Shown here piece by piece: positions 17,615-26,027 of a stretch of 64,000 nucleotides of DNA. A program made the position numbers and the translations under genes. Source of the stretch: Candidatus Gastranaerophilales bacterium (GTDB taxonomy: Bacteria > Cyanobacteriota > Vampirovibrionia > Gastranaerophilales > Gastranaerophilaceae); contig CALURU010000011.1 in assembly GCA_944323255.1 (NCBI GenBank), positions 17,387-81,386 on the forward strand, in the 5' to 3' direction. The notes below the pieces were generated by a model. It made no database searches. It was not told the DNA's origin and saw only the letters and a list, made by a program, of their open reading frames with translations. How positions within the stretch are numbered: the first letter of the stretch is position 1; each line of letters starts with the position of its first letter.

Positions 17615-18985
17615 ATGACAGATAAAGAAGAAATGGGTGCTTCACTCTTCAGCCGCTCAATAGATTTAATGGAAGATGATCCTTTAGAAGAAATTTTTGC
17701 ATTAAACATTGGCGACTTTGTATCTGAATATCTAATTTCTGAAGATTTGGCTAATAAAATAGGAAGAGATGTCAAGGATAAGACAACAAGGCTTAAATCA
17801 CAGCTCAAGGAATTAATATCTATATATTCTCTTGATAACACACTCTGTGTTTTAGGCTTCAGCTCTCAGGATGAGTATGTAGTATACAATTCTATTGCAA
17901 AAACATTGACCCAGATTCTTGATGTTGATGCATGCCATATTTATCTTACAGGAGAATTTACAAAAGGATTGAACTTTGAAGATAAAATCTTAGGTCTTGT
18001 CGGCTCTTCCGTTGATTTTGACGAAGACATTTACGCTAAGAGACTCGGGTATACAAAAGACGATAAATCAATTGTAGTTAAAGCTTTTAAAACTCTTGAA
18101 AAAGTTCAGATAAAAGATGTATCAAAAATTGATAATTTTATTCCTAAATACGAACTAAAAGAATATGATGTAAAATCGCTTGCAGTAGTTCCTATGCATA
18201 ACAATGCGCATGTGGTTGGTGTTATTGTAATTGAAAACTATAAGGAAAAAACAATCAAGCGTGCTTATATGAATCTTCTTGAAACTATAGGCAGGTTGTT
18301 CGGAACTTCTATGCATCTTCAAAAAACTATTGAAGAGACCGAAACATTGATAAATGAAGATACAATCTTTGCGGAAGAACTTCAGCACAAAAGAGCTGAG
18401 TTAACTTCTTTAATTGGAGATCTTGGCGCAAATCAGCAGGCTTTTGTCGAAAAACTTGCTAAAGCAGTAGATGAAAAAGGACAATATAAAGTTGCCCATT
18501 CACAAAACACTGCTGATTTATCAAGAAAATTATGCAAACAGCTTGGCTTGAACGAAAAAACAACAGATCTGGTATATTATGCAGGTCTATTGCAAAATAT
18601 CGGGAAAATTACTCTTCCGGAATCTTTGTTTGCAAACAAGGGCAAACTTTCTAAAGAAGAGTGGGAAAAGCTTCAAAACCACCCGAATGTCGGCGTAAAT
18701 CTGCTGATGAATATAAATTTCTTATCAGAAGTAATACCTTATATTCATTACCATAGAGAACGTTGGGACGGGCATGGCGAACCTGAGGGCTTGAAAGGTA
18801 ACTCAATTCCTTTTGGTTCAAGAATTATAGCTGTTGCAGACGCTTATACAGCCATGACCTCAGACAGATCATACAGAAAAGCTATGAGCAAAGAGCAAGC
18901 TCTGGAAATTATAAAAGAAGAAGCCGGAATAAAATGGGATCCGGTAGTTGTAAATGCACTATTCGAAGTAGTAAATGCAAATTAG
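17615..18985 (+). CDS. GAF plus degenerate HD-GYP domain protein
   Basis: A 456-residue cytoplasmic signalling protein. After a short N-terminal helix there is a GAF-like domain (about 75-235, ending HVVGVIVIENYK), a helical linker, then an HD-GYP domain (about 285-450) whose intact form would hydrolyse cyclic di-GMP. Key residues are replaced: the HD pair of LLHDIGK is Q327-N328 (LLQNIGK), and the GYP signature is G388-E389-P390 (WDGHGEPEGL). Other histidines (H295, H356, H378, H380) remain. It is likely inactive as a phosphodiesterase and may act as a ligand sensor or scaffold. AGGAAGG precedes the ATG. Confidence 0.88.
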   Translation: MTDKEEMGASLFSRSIDLMEDDPLEEIFALNIGDFVSEYLISEDLANKIGRDVKDKTTRLKSQLKELISIYSLDNTLCVLGFSSQDEYVVYNSIAKTLTQILDVDACHIYLTGEFTKGLNFEDKILGLVGSSVDFDEDIYAKRLGYTKDDKSIVVKAFKTLEKVQIKDVSKIDNFIPKYELKEYDVKSLAVVPMHNNAHVVGVIVIENYKEKTIKRAYMNLLETIGRLFGTSMHLQKTIEETETLINEDTIFAEELQHKRAELTSLIGDLGANQQAFVEKLAKAVDEKGQYKVAHSQNTADLSRKLCKQLGLNEKTTDLVYYAGLLQNIGKITLPESLFANKGKLSKEEWEKLQNHPNVGVNLLMNINFLSEVIPYIHYHRERWDGHGEPEGLKGNSIPFGSRIIAVADAYTAMTSDRSYRKAMSKEQALEIIKEEAGIKWDPVVVNALFEVVNAN

Positions 18986-18994
18986 ATGAAATAT

Positions 18995-19021
18995 CGGGCG
19001 GGTTCATTCTGAACCCGCCCG
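18995..19021 (+). terminator. GC-rich hairpin after the HD-GYP gene
   Basis: CGGGCGGGTTC and GAACCCGCCCG form an 11-bp stem with a five-base loop, ten bases after the stop codon. The following T-run is short (TTTAG), so termination strength is uncertain. Confidence 0.75.
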
Positions 19022-19078
19022 TTTAGTATCCGTTCAATTTCAGATTTACACAATTAATACACACTTAAAATCAGGGTT

Positions 19079-19831
19079 TTAAATGCTTTTTTCAAGTGCA
19101 TTATACACTTCCTGCGAAATCAATCCTTTTTCAACATCCTCTTTAATCATATTTAGAGCTTCGTCTCTTGAGAGAGCATCTTTATAACTTCGTTTTTCTC
19201 TAAGTGCAGAATATTTGTCTGCTGCCGTTATAATCTCAGATGAAATTCCCGGTTTAAATCCATTTTTAATTTCCGGATATCCGCTGCCATCAGGAGTCTG
19301 GTGATGATACCTGACAAGATTTAATACATTTTCTTTCACACCTTGATCTTTCAAAAGTTCGTATCCGAGTTCTGAATGCAATTCCATAATCTTTCGCTCT
19401 TTGTCATTCAATTTACTGGATTTATTCAGAATTTTATCAGGAATCAGAACTTTTCCGTAATCGTGAAGCATTGCTGCCTGCTGAAGGTCACTTAGATTAA
19501 TATTTGATTTAATTTCTTGCGGAAGCGCAGAATACATTTTTGCAGCTGTAACACGTGTATCCATCAAATGCCCGTGTTTAAGTTTGTCCAATTCCTGCGA
19601 ATTTACATTGAGACGTATGTTATTCTCTTTCAGAATTTGCATTATTCTCTGGTTCGATTTTGCAATTCGGCTAAGCGTTTCTCTATCAACAAAATTGGCA
19701 TACAAAGGATTGGAAGCAAAAGAGTCCTGTACCCGTTCACCAGGTTCTATATAACTTGCTGTTGCCTGCCGGAATTGCAAGTTTGGTATGTTGATTCTGT
19801 TAAGTATAGGGGTATTGTATATTAAATTCAT
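19079..19831 (-). CDS. HD-GYP domain protein with N-terminal signature leader
   Basis: A 250-residue protein converging on the GAF/HD-GYP gene. The HD-GYP domain has its catalytic set intact: H88, H123-D124 (LHDYGK), H152, H176-H177 and the G184-Y185-P186 signature, followed by D205 (ITAADKYSAL). A cyclic-di-GMP phosphodiesterase role is plausible. The first 45 residues (MNLIYNTPILNRINIPNLQF) carry no domain and resemble the leader shared by several proteins of the window. No sensor domain is attached. Confidence 0.87.
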   Translation of the reverse strand: MNLIYNTPILNRINIPNLQFRQATASYIEPGERVQDSFASNPLYANFVDRETLSRIAKSNQRIMQILKENNIRLNVNSQELDKLKHGHLMDTRVTAAKMYSALPQEIKSNINLSDLQQAAMLHDYGKVLIPDKILNKSSKLNDKERKIMELHSELGYELLKDQGVKENVLNLVRYHHQTPDGSGYPEIKNGFKPGISSEIITAADKYSALREKRSYKDALSRDEALNMIKEDVEKGLISQEVYNALEKSI

Positions 19832-19980
19832 ACTTTTTTCACAACCACACTTCTATCTTCCCGAATGAAGAATCCTAACTAATTTAAAAGTAGTATAGTT
19901 ATTTAAAGTATTTTTTTAATGAAAAATTGACTAAGTGGCTAATATTGTTTTACAAAATTTTACAAACACGGGATAACATC

Positions 19981-20550
19981 TTATCTATTTTGCCAAATAA
20001 ACTTATTTTTTTCTTTATCAATACAAATAAATCCATTTTTTATGTAAAAATTCTTTACACTTCCTCTGGCTGAAGTAAGTGTAATGTTATTGTACATATT
20101 TTTCAACGCATCAAGCATTTTCGTGCCGATATATTTATATTTGCGCTCAATATACCGGTTTGTGCTGTTTGGTTTTACTTGAAGGTGGTTTAATACAATA
20201 GAATCGTTATCAATATTTTCAATATCGGCGAGGGCAAGCAGCTGAAATTCATCTAGAGTTTGAAAGCGGTCTTTTTGTGACGTAATAGCGTAAATTTTGT
20301 TTTTTGTGCAATCTAGAGTTTTATTAAATAATAATGTTGCATTGTATGCAATATTTGAAGCATAATCTTCCGGAAACCAATTTTTTGCAGCTTGTGAAAG
20401 AGCCCAGACATCTTCAAAATTATCAGGTTCAATTTCTATAAATGAGACCTGCTCGGGTTGGTACAATTTCTTGTTATTTAACTTTTGTATCTGAATAGAT
20501 TTAATAAATTTTGCTTTAAAATCCGTGTTTGTATTTGTTTGTATTTTCAT
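19981..20550 (-). CDS. GNAT-like protein with N-terminal signature motif
   Basis: A 189-residue protein opening MKIQTNTNTDFKAKF, the leader found in other proteins here. Residues 30-185 match its upstream neighbour in order: VSFIEIEP, a helix (WALSQAAKNW), IYAITSQ, LLALADIE, the strand LNHLQVKP, and a C-terminal NFYIKNGFI that corresponds to GNAT motif B. The acetyl-CoA loop is weak (KYKYIGTKML in place of Q/RxxGxG/A). The ATG at 20550 is chosen for AAAGGAT and agreement with the leader; an upstream start at 20589 would overlap the neighbour. Substrate unknown. Confidence 0.75.
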   Translation of the reverse strand: MKIQTNTNTDFKAKFIKSIQIQKLNNKKLYQPEQVSFIEIEPDNFEDVWALSQAAKNWFPEDYASNIAYNATLLFNKTLDCTKNKIYAITSQKDRFQTLDEFQLLALADIENIDNDSIVLNHLQVKPNSTNRYIERKYKYIGTKMLDALKNMYNNITLTSARGSVKNFYIKNGFICIDKEKNKFIWQNR

Positions 20551-20557
20551 TTGATAT

Positions 20558-21127
20558 TCATCCTTTAAACGGAAACCAGAAGTATTCAAGTTTGCCGGGT
20601 TCTAAGATAGTAAAGCCGTTTTTTTCATAAAAAGGTATAGCTTTGTAATCTGAACGAAGTGTTATGATTTTATTATATGTATTTTTCAAAAAATCCAGCA
20701 TACATTTTCCTATGCCTTTAAATTTTTTATTTTTTGACAGATACATAAAATTTGGATTAACTTGCAAATAATCCAGATTTATTCTGTCATCTTTACTTGT
20801 ATTAACTTCTGCAAGTGCAAGAATTTTTTTGTTATTTAACTTTCCATGATTTTTATTCTGCGTGGTAATTGCATAGATTGCATGTTCTTTTTTATCTATA
20901 AAATGTGCAAAGATAGAATGAACAATTCCGCTTATATAAGCTACATATTGGGTATCGTGCCAATTTTCTGCAACTTTTTTGACTGCCTGCAAATCCGTAT
21001 AATCCGTTGGATCAAGTTCTACTATGCTGACTTTTTGGGGATGATATGACTTTCTTATCCAGTCAAGTTGTTTTATGTTACCGGTACTTACAAGTCTTGC
21101 ACCGAAAGTAATTGAATTATTTATCAT
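20558..21127 (-). CDS. GNAT-family acetyltransferase-like protein with signature motif
   Basis: A 189-residue GNAT-fold protein, start MINNSITFGARL. The core shows the expected strand LDYLQVNP followed by KFKGIGKCMLDFLKN, which matches the acetyl-CoA pyrophosphate loop, then IPFYEKNGF (motif B). It is a tandem paralogue of the next gene, seven bases apart, with the same length. The pair probably acetylates small molecules or protein N-termini, but no substrate can be read. It follows the cyclase gene on the same strand. Confidence 0.8.
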   Translation of the reverse strand: MINNSITFGARLVSTGNIKQLDWIRKSYHPQKVSIVELDPTDYTDLQAVKKVAENWHDTQYVAYISGIVHSIFAHFIDKKEHAIYAITTQNKNHGKLNNKKILALAEVNTSKDDRINLDYLQVNPNFMYLSKNKKFKGIGKCMLDFLKNTYNKIITLRSDYKAIPFYEKNGFTILEPGKLEYFWFPFKG

Positions 21128-21159
21128 AGTGTTGATAAAACCGCTGAAAATAAAATTTG

Positions 21160-23142
21160 TCAGTTTATAACTTTTAAAACTTCATAAATATTCATTCTAT
21201 GAGATTTACCCCTGATTTCCACATCAGAAATCTTCATCACATCAATGATACTTTTTGTTGCTTCATACGTCGAACTACTTATGAGCATTTTTGTCTTGTA
21301 AACTTTATTATAACTTTCCAGCCTGCTTGCAAGGTTTACGGTATCTCCAATAACAGTATATTCCATACGGTTGACCGAACCTATATTGCCGACAAATACT
21401 TCTCCGGTATTTATACCGATACCAATTTCTATTTTAGGCTTTCCTTCCCCTGCCCATTTTTTTTGAAGTTCTTTAACTTTGAGAAGCATTTCATAACCGC
21501 AGCGGACAGCATTTGAAGGATGGTTTTTGTCTTGTATCGGCTCTCCAAATATTGCCATAACCGCATCACCGATAAATTTATTAATAATACCGTTGTATTT
21601 TGAAATAATAGGCTCCATCTCCGTAAAGTATTCATTGAGAATTTCAGAAACCTGCTGGGCAGACATTGTCTCTGACATCGAAGTAAAACCTCTTATGTCT
21701 GCAAAAAGAACGGTAACAGTTGCTTTTTTCCCGCCAAGCCCGAGGTTATCTATGTTTTGTATAACTCTTTTCATAACATCTTCAGACATGTATTTCCCCA
21801 TAGCGGACTTAACTTTTTCTTTGCTTCTGTTCTCAAGCACAAATTTATGAGTATACGCAACAAGCATTGTTACAATGAACATTACCGGCGGAGTGATTAC
21901 ATTTACTACAATACCTGAATAAAAACAAATTGATGCAGCAATAATATAGGCTGCAACTAAGCCGATTGACAATCCTATAGATTTAAACAGGTCGCATATT
22001 CTTATTATGCAGTACACAGTGAGCATTCCAAAAATAGTAATCAGAATATTCAGCCAGTGCGGAGCGACTTTTAGAAAATCATTATGAAATATATTGTCTA
22101 TAGCTGTTGCCTGAATATCAACTCCGGGATGGTTAGAAATCATCGGAGTGTTTTTATTATCGTTCAGACCTGTTCCTGACGGAACGTTTGCACCGATTAC
22201 TACAATTTTATTTTTAAACAACTCCGGATTAATAACCGGAGATTGTTTACGGTTAAGATTGTCATACGAATCCATTATATCAACTGCAGAGATTTTCGGA
22301 TGGGAATAGCCTTCACTGTCCAGTTTGTAAAACCTGAGCGGAACAATAGATTGGTATTTGGTTGTTTTTTGCCGGATTCTGTAATTAAGCTCCGGAAAAT
22401 AGATTTGAGAATTTGTAAAAACAATTTCCGGATTGTTATTTTTAACGAGAAAAGCTTTCATCGCAACAGAAGGATAAATATTTCCGTTATATTTTAGTAA
22501 ATATTCGTGGTTTCGAAAAACTTCATCAATTGAATAAGAAGCAATATTTCCGTTAATAAATCCTGGAAGCATGGTAACTGAGCCGGCATATTTTACGGAA
22601 TCAAAATACGGTTTTGGATATGGCATTATACTTGAATAAAAGTTAGGCATAGAAGTCGTTTTATCTTCTGCTTTTATGGCAAATTTGCGGAAAGCACTGT
22701 CATATATATTGCCAAAAGTCTTATTTTCCCAGCCCAAAACTCCAGGCATAAATCCTACAATAAGATTATCAAGTTTACTGATTGAATTGAAAAACTTTTT
22801 ATCAGATTCCGGATTTTCACTGTCAAGAGTTGCCACGATTGAATCGTGTACGACTATATCTGGATGAGCGTATTTTTGAAAATAATCAAAAATTTTACAG
22901 TTAAGTTCACGCTTCCAGGGCCAGCGGTATTTATCAACAGTTTTGGCATCAATTACAACCAGAACAATGTCTTTTGAGCCATAAACCTGTTTCTTATTAT
23001 CAAACGGAAGTTTTTCGGTAAGCGTATGTCTCACCATAAAGTCATATCCTTTTGGTTCGACAAAATTGTAAGTTACAAAATATACAAATATTAAACTTAG
23101 AAAAACGATAATAAAAAATAATGCCGCTTTAATTTTATTCAA
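21160..23142 (-). CDS. CHASE2-domain class III adenylate cyclase
   Basis: A 660-residue membrane protein. One N-terminal membrane helix (about 5-26) is followed by an extracytoplasmic CHASE2 sensor (about 30-360), three further helices (about 362-382, 390-410, 413-433) and a cytoplasmic cyclase domain. Catalytic residues are in place: metal aspartates D482 (FADIRGF) and D526 (FIGDAVMA), base-recognising K522 and D600 (VIGDTVN), plus N603 and R607. The K/D pair favours ATP, hence cAMP. The unknown ligand would be sensed outside the plasma membrane. It could signal to the Crp/Fnr-type protein at 33182, though that link is inference. Confidence 0.93.
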   Translation of the reverse strand: MNKIKAALFFIIVFLSLIFVYFVTYNFVEPKGYDFMVRHTLTEKLPFDNKKQVYGSKDIVLVVIDAKTVDKYRWPWKRELNCKIFDYFQKYAHPDIVVHDSIVATLDSENPESDKKFFNSISKLDNLIVGFMPGVLGWENKTFGNIYDSAFRKFAIKAEDKTTSMPNFYSSIMPYPKPYFDSVKYAGSVTMLPGFINGNIASYSIDEVFRNHEYLLKYNGNIYPSVAMKAFLVKNNNPEIVFTNSQIYFPELNYRIRQKTTKYQSIVPLRFYKLDSEGYSHPKISAVDIMDSYDNLNRKQSPVINPELFKNKIVVIGANVPSGTGLNDNKNTPMISNHPGVDIQATAIDNIFHNDFLKVAPHWLNILITIFGMLTVYCIIRICDLFKSIGLSIGLVAAYIIAASICFYSGIVVNVITPPVMFIVTMLVAYTHKFVLENRSKEKVKSAMGKYMSEDVMKRVIQNIDNLGLGGKKATVTVLFADIRGFTSMSETMSAQQVSEILNEYFTEMEPIISKYNGIINKFIGDAVMAIFGEPIQDKNHPSNAVRCGYEMLLKVKELQKKWAGEGKPKIEIGIGINTGEVFVGNIGSVNRMEYTVIGDTVNLASRLESYNKVYKTKMLISSSTYEATKSIIDVMKISDVEIRGKSHRMNIYEVLKVIN

Positions 23143-23215
23143 TTTTTTGCTCCTCTACGAAGTCTATATTATTTCTTGTTGTTCAAATTATTGTCAGACA
23201 GAGCCTGACTTGCTA

Positions 23216-23256
23216 AATCACTATTCACTACTCACTACTCACTATTCACCAATCCA
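23216..23256. repeat. Short tandem repeat copy
   Basis: TCACTATTCACTACTCACTA followed by CTCACTATTCACC lies between the cyclase start and the eda start. It is the reverse-strand equivalent of the copy inside murD. Confidence 0.85.
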
Positions 23257-23317
23257 ATACATTTACCCCCCCTGCCTATTCATGATATAATAAATTATTA
23301 GAAAAGGATACATACAA

Positions 23318-23947
23318 ATGAGTGAAAATTATATTGGAATTATAAAGGAAGATAAAGTATATCCCATAATCAGATGCAAAGAGCCGGAATTAGCAATAGA
23401 AACAGCAAAAGCACTGGTGGATGGAGGAATAAGAGTTCTGGAAATAAATGTTGAAAATCCTTCTATATACAAAGCAATAGCAGAAGTATCAAAGTTTGCA
23501 TACGTATGCGCAGGAGGAATTATTACTTCAATGCAGGCGGATGCAGCGTTTGAAAGCGGCGCAAAATTAATAGCATCACCTATTTTCCAGATGAATATGG
23601 TTAAGATAGCAAAAAACAGAAGAGTACCGTTTATTGCCGGTGCATCTACTGCCAATGAAGCATACAACGCCTGGAAATCCAGGATTCCTCTTATAAAATT
23701 GTATCCGACAGATGCAATGGGCGGGGTTCAGTATATTGAGGATATTTTAAGACAGATGCCGTTCTTGAATCTTATGCCGATGGGGAATATTAAGTTAAGT
23801 GAAGTTGTTACATATATAAAATCAGGCGCAGCAGCAGTCGGAGTCGGCAGAGATTTCTATCTTGGCTTTACGCCAAAGGAAATTACGCAGCGTGCTAAAG
23901 AAATTTTAGAAGAAGTTAAGGATTTCACACAATGGATTCAAAAATAG
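23318..23947 (+). CDS. eda: KDPG/KHG aldolase
   Basis: A 209-residue class I aldolase cleaving 2-keto-3-deoxy-6-phosphogluconate to pyruvate and glyceraldehyde-3-phosphate. Schiff-base lysine is K127 in PLIKLYPTDAMGG, the general acid/base glutamate is E42 in VLEINVEN, and CAGGIIT and VGVGRDFY are typical. It is the first gene of an operon; the kinase making its substrate starts inside its last codons (16 bp overlap). Together they would degrade 2-keto-3-deoxygluconate from sugar acids. Confidence 0.93.
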   Translation: MSENYIGIIKEDKVYPIIRCKEPELAIETAKALVDGGIRVLEINVENPSIYKAIAEVSKFAYVCAGGIITSMQADAAFESGAKLIASPIFQMNMVKIAKNRRVPFIAGASTANEAYNAWKSRIPLIKLYPTDAMGGVQYIEDILRQMPFLNLMPMGNIKLSEVVTYIKSGAAAVGVGRDFYLGFTPKEITQRAKEILEEVKDFTQWIQK

Positions 23948-24867
23948 ATATAGCAATAATTGGTGAGTGTCTCATAGAGCTTTCTGCAAACGGCACTCTT
24001 GCAGAGACTTCCACCCTCAATAAATACTTTGGCGGAGATACAGTCACAACCGCAGTTGCAATTGCAAGATTAGGCGGCAGCGTCACTTATCTCACAAGAG
24101 TTGGAAATGACGGATTCAGCGAATTTATTATATCGAGTCTGCAAAAAGAAGGAATTGATACTTCGTTAATTAAAACCGGCGATGAACAGAACGGAATGTA
24201 TATTGTATCAAGAACTCCGGAAAAACAAGAACTTCTGTACTATAAGAGAAAAACCGCCGCAGCTAAGCTTTCTATAGAAGATATCACAGAAGATTGTATC
24301 AAAAAATTAAAGGTTGTGTATTCAACAGGAGTTGTGCAGTCGCTTAGCGCTAGCTCAAGAGAACTTATCAGAGAAACGTTTAAGATTGCAAAAGAAAACG
24401 GAGTCTTAACGGCTTATGATCCGAATTACACTTCCTGCTTTATGAACTCAGCTGATACAAGAGAGTTTTTTGAAGAAATAGCGGACTATACTGATATTAT
24501 CTTTTTAAGTCTGAAAAATGATGCAGGCAAACTTTATGAAATTGATTCTATGGAAAAGGTAATGAAATATTTCTGGGATAAGGGAGTTAAGATTGTTGTT
24601 ATAAAATCCCATGTGGATAACGGATATTATACCGGCTATAACGGCGAGATAAGTTTTACTAATTTTTACAATACCCAGAAAGCAATAGATATAACTGCTT
24701 CCGGAGATGTTTTTAATGGAGCATTTTTATACGCAGTAACAAACGGTTACACACCTGCGGAAGCAATGAAATTTGCAGCTGTGGATGCGGGACTTCAAAC
24801 TCAAAATTATGGAGCAATTCAGGCTATTCCATATAAAGATGCTGTATTGGAGAATCTTCAACAATGA
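23932..24867 (+). CDS. kdgK: PfkB-family sugar kinase, probable 2-keto-3-deoxygluconate kinase
   Basis: A 311-residue ribokinase-like enzyme. The N-terminal IAIIGECLIELS and GGDTVTTAVAIARLGG match KDG kinases, and the catalytic base is D259 in DITASGDVFNG (usual form DTxGAGD, here with S in place of the second G). Translation is coupled to eda upstream and to csaB downstream (4 bp overlap). Its pairing with eda makes KDG the most likely substrate, giving KDPG; another ketose or deoxy sugar cannot be excluded. Confidence 0.88.
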   Translation: MDSKIDIAIIGECLIELSANGTLAETSTLNKYFGGDTVTTAVAIARLGGSVTYLTRVGNDGFSEFIISSLQKEGIDTSLIKTGDEQNGMYIVSRTPEKQELLYYKRKTAAAKLSIEDITEDCIKKLKVVYSTGVVQSLSASSRELIRETFKIAKENGVLTAYDPNYTSCFMNSADTREFFEEIADYTDIIFLSLKNDAGKLYEIDSMEKVMKYFWDKGVKIVVIKSHVDNGYYTGYNGEISFTNFYNTQKAIDITASGDVFNGAFLYAVTNGYTPAEAMKFAAVDAGLQTQNYGAIQAIPYKDAVLENLQQ

Positions 24868-25799
24868 CAAAGTACGTAGTGTCCGGATATATCGGATTTG
24901 ATAATTTCGGGGACGAAGCAATAGCAAGAGTTTTGACTGATAAACTGAAGCGGGAGGGTGCAGAAAAAATTACGCTGATTTCTTCCAATCCTGAAAGAAC
25001 TTCTGAAATTCACGGTGTGGATTCTTGCGGAATGCTGGATTTTTTCAAGAGTATCAAAGAGGCTGATGTTTTAATCTCCGGCGGCGGAAGCTTGCTGCAA
25101 GATGTAACAAGTTTAAAAAGTCTTATGTATTATCTTGGAGTAATATTCACGGCACTTTTGCTTGGCAAAAAGGTTGAGATTTTTGCTCAAGGTATCGGAC
25201 CTATTTACTCAAAATTCGGGCGAAATCTAACAAAATTGGCACTAAAAAGAGCAAGCAAAATTTCCGTCAGAGACAAAAAATCGCAAGAGATGCTAGCAGG
25301 CTGGGGAATTTCTTCCGATTTAGTGCCCGATCCGGTTTTGGCTCTGGAACTGCCTGTAAAAAACAAAAAAGGAGTTACAGGAATTCAATTGAGAAATTTT
25401 CCGACTCTTTCCGACAGTTTTTTGAACGCTCTTGCAGATGAGGTTATTAAAAGATTTTCCGATAAAAAAATTCAGATAATCTCGCTTCAAGACAGCGTTG
25501 ATCTTGAAGTTTGTGAAAAGTTCTGCAGAATACTTGCCAAAAAGGGGCGCAGTGAAAATGTAGAAATTTTAGGCGGTCTTTCTATTAATGATGTTTTTGA
25601 AAAAATTTCCGATCTGGAATTTTTGGTCGGAATGCGATTTCACGCATTGGTTGTTGGAATAAAATCAAATGTAAAATCGCTTGCAATTGATTATGATATA
25701 AAAATAAAAAAACTTGCGGATGAATATAATCTTCCGATAATTGAGCTTAATTCTACAGATTTTGATAAAGAATTTGAAAAGCTGCTTTTTAGTATATAG
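24864..25799 (+). CDS. csaB: Polysaccharide pyruvyl transferase CsaB
   Basis: A 311-residue pyruvyltransferase that adds ketal-linked pyruvate to a cell-wall polysaccharide, which in other bacteria anchors S-layer-homology proteins. Family marks are YVVSGYIGFDNFGDEAI, the ISGGGSLLQDVTS loop, FAQGIGPI, SVRDKKS and VGMRFHALVVGI. The gene overlaps kdgK by 4 bp. The operon links sugar-acid catabolism to a wall-modification enzyme; both produce or use pyruvate-derived chemistry, but functional linkage is not shown. Confidence 0.92.
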   Translation: MTKYVVSGYIGFDNFGDEAIARVLTDKLKREGAEKITLISSNPERTSEIHGVDSCGMLDFFKSIKEADVLISGGGSLLQDVTSLKSLMYYLGVIFTALLLGKKVEIFAQGIGPIYSKFGRNLTKLALKRASKISVRDKKSQEMLAGWGISSDLVPDPVLALELPVKNKKGVTGIQLRNFPTLSDSFLNALADEVIKRFSDKKIQIISLQDSVDLEVCEKFCRILAKKGRSENVEILGGLSINDVFEKISDLEFLVGMRFHALVVGIKSNVKSLAIDYDIKIKKLADEYNLPIIELNSTDFDKEFEKLLFSI

Positions 25800-25834
25800 G
25801 TAATAATGTAGAGTGTTTATAGAAAGCGGGGGCT

Positions 25835-25993
25835 ATGATTACAAGGGAAGTAAGAGAATGGATGCAAAAGGTTAAGCGCAGACAGTATTCGTATGACGAT
25901 GCTATGTATGAATTTATGAGGTTTTCTTCTTTTTTAACAAGAGAAGAAATGAAAATGATTAAGACTAAGCTTAGCGATTCTTATAAAATATAG
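25835..25993 (+). CDS. Possible small protein of 52 residues
   Basis: An open frame after csaB encoding MITREVREWMQKVKRRQYSY and onward to a TAG at 25991. The product is strongly charged and predicted helical, with EFMRFSSFLTREEMKMI in its second half. GCGGGGG stands just before the ATG. It uses the local codon style, but no family is known, so it is a tentative call. Confidence 0.5.
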   Translation: MITREVREWMQKVKRRQYSYDDAMYEFMRFSSFLTREEMKMIKTKLSDSYKI

Positions 25994-26027
25994 AAAAACA
26001 TGTTAAAATAAAAATACAGGTGAGAGC

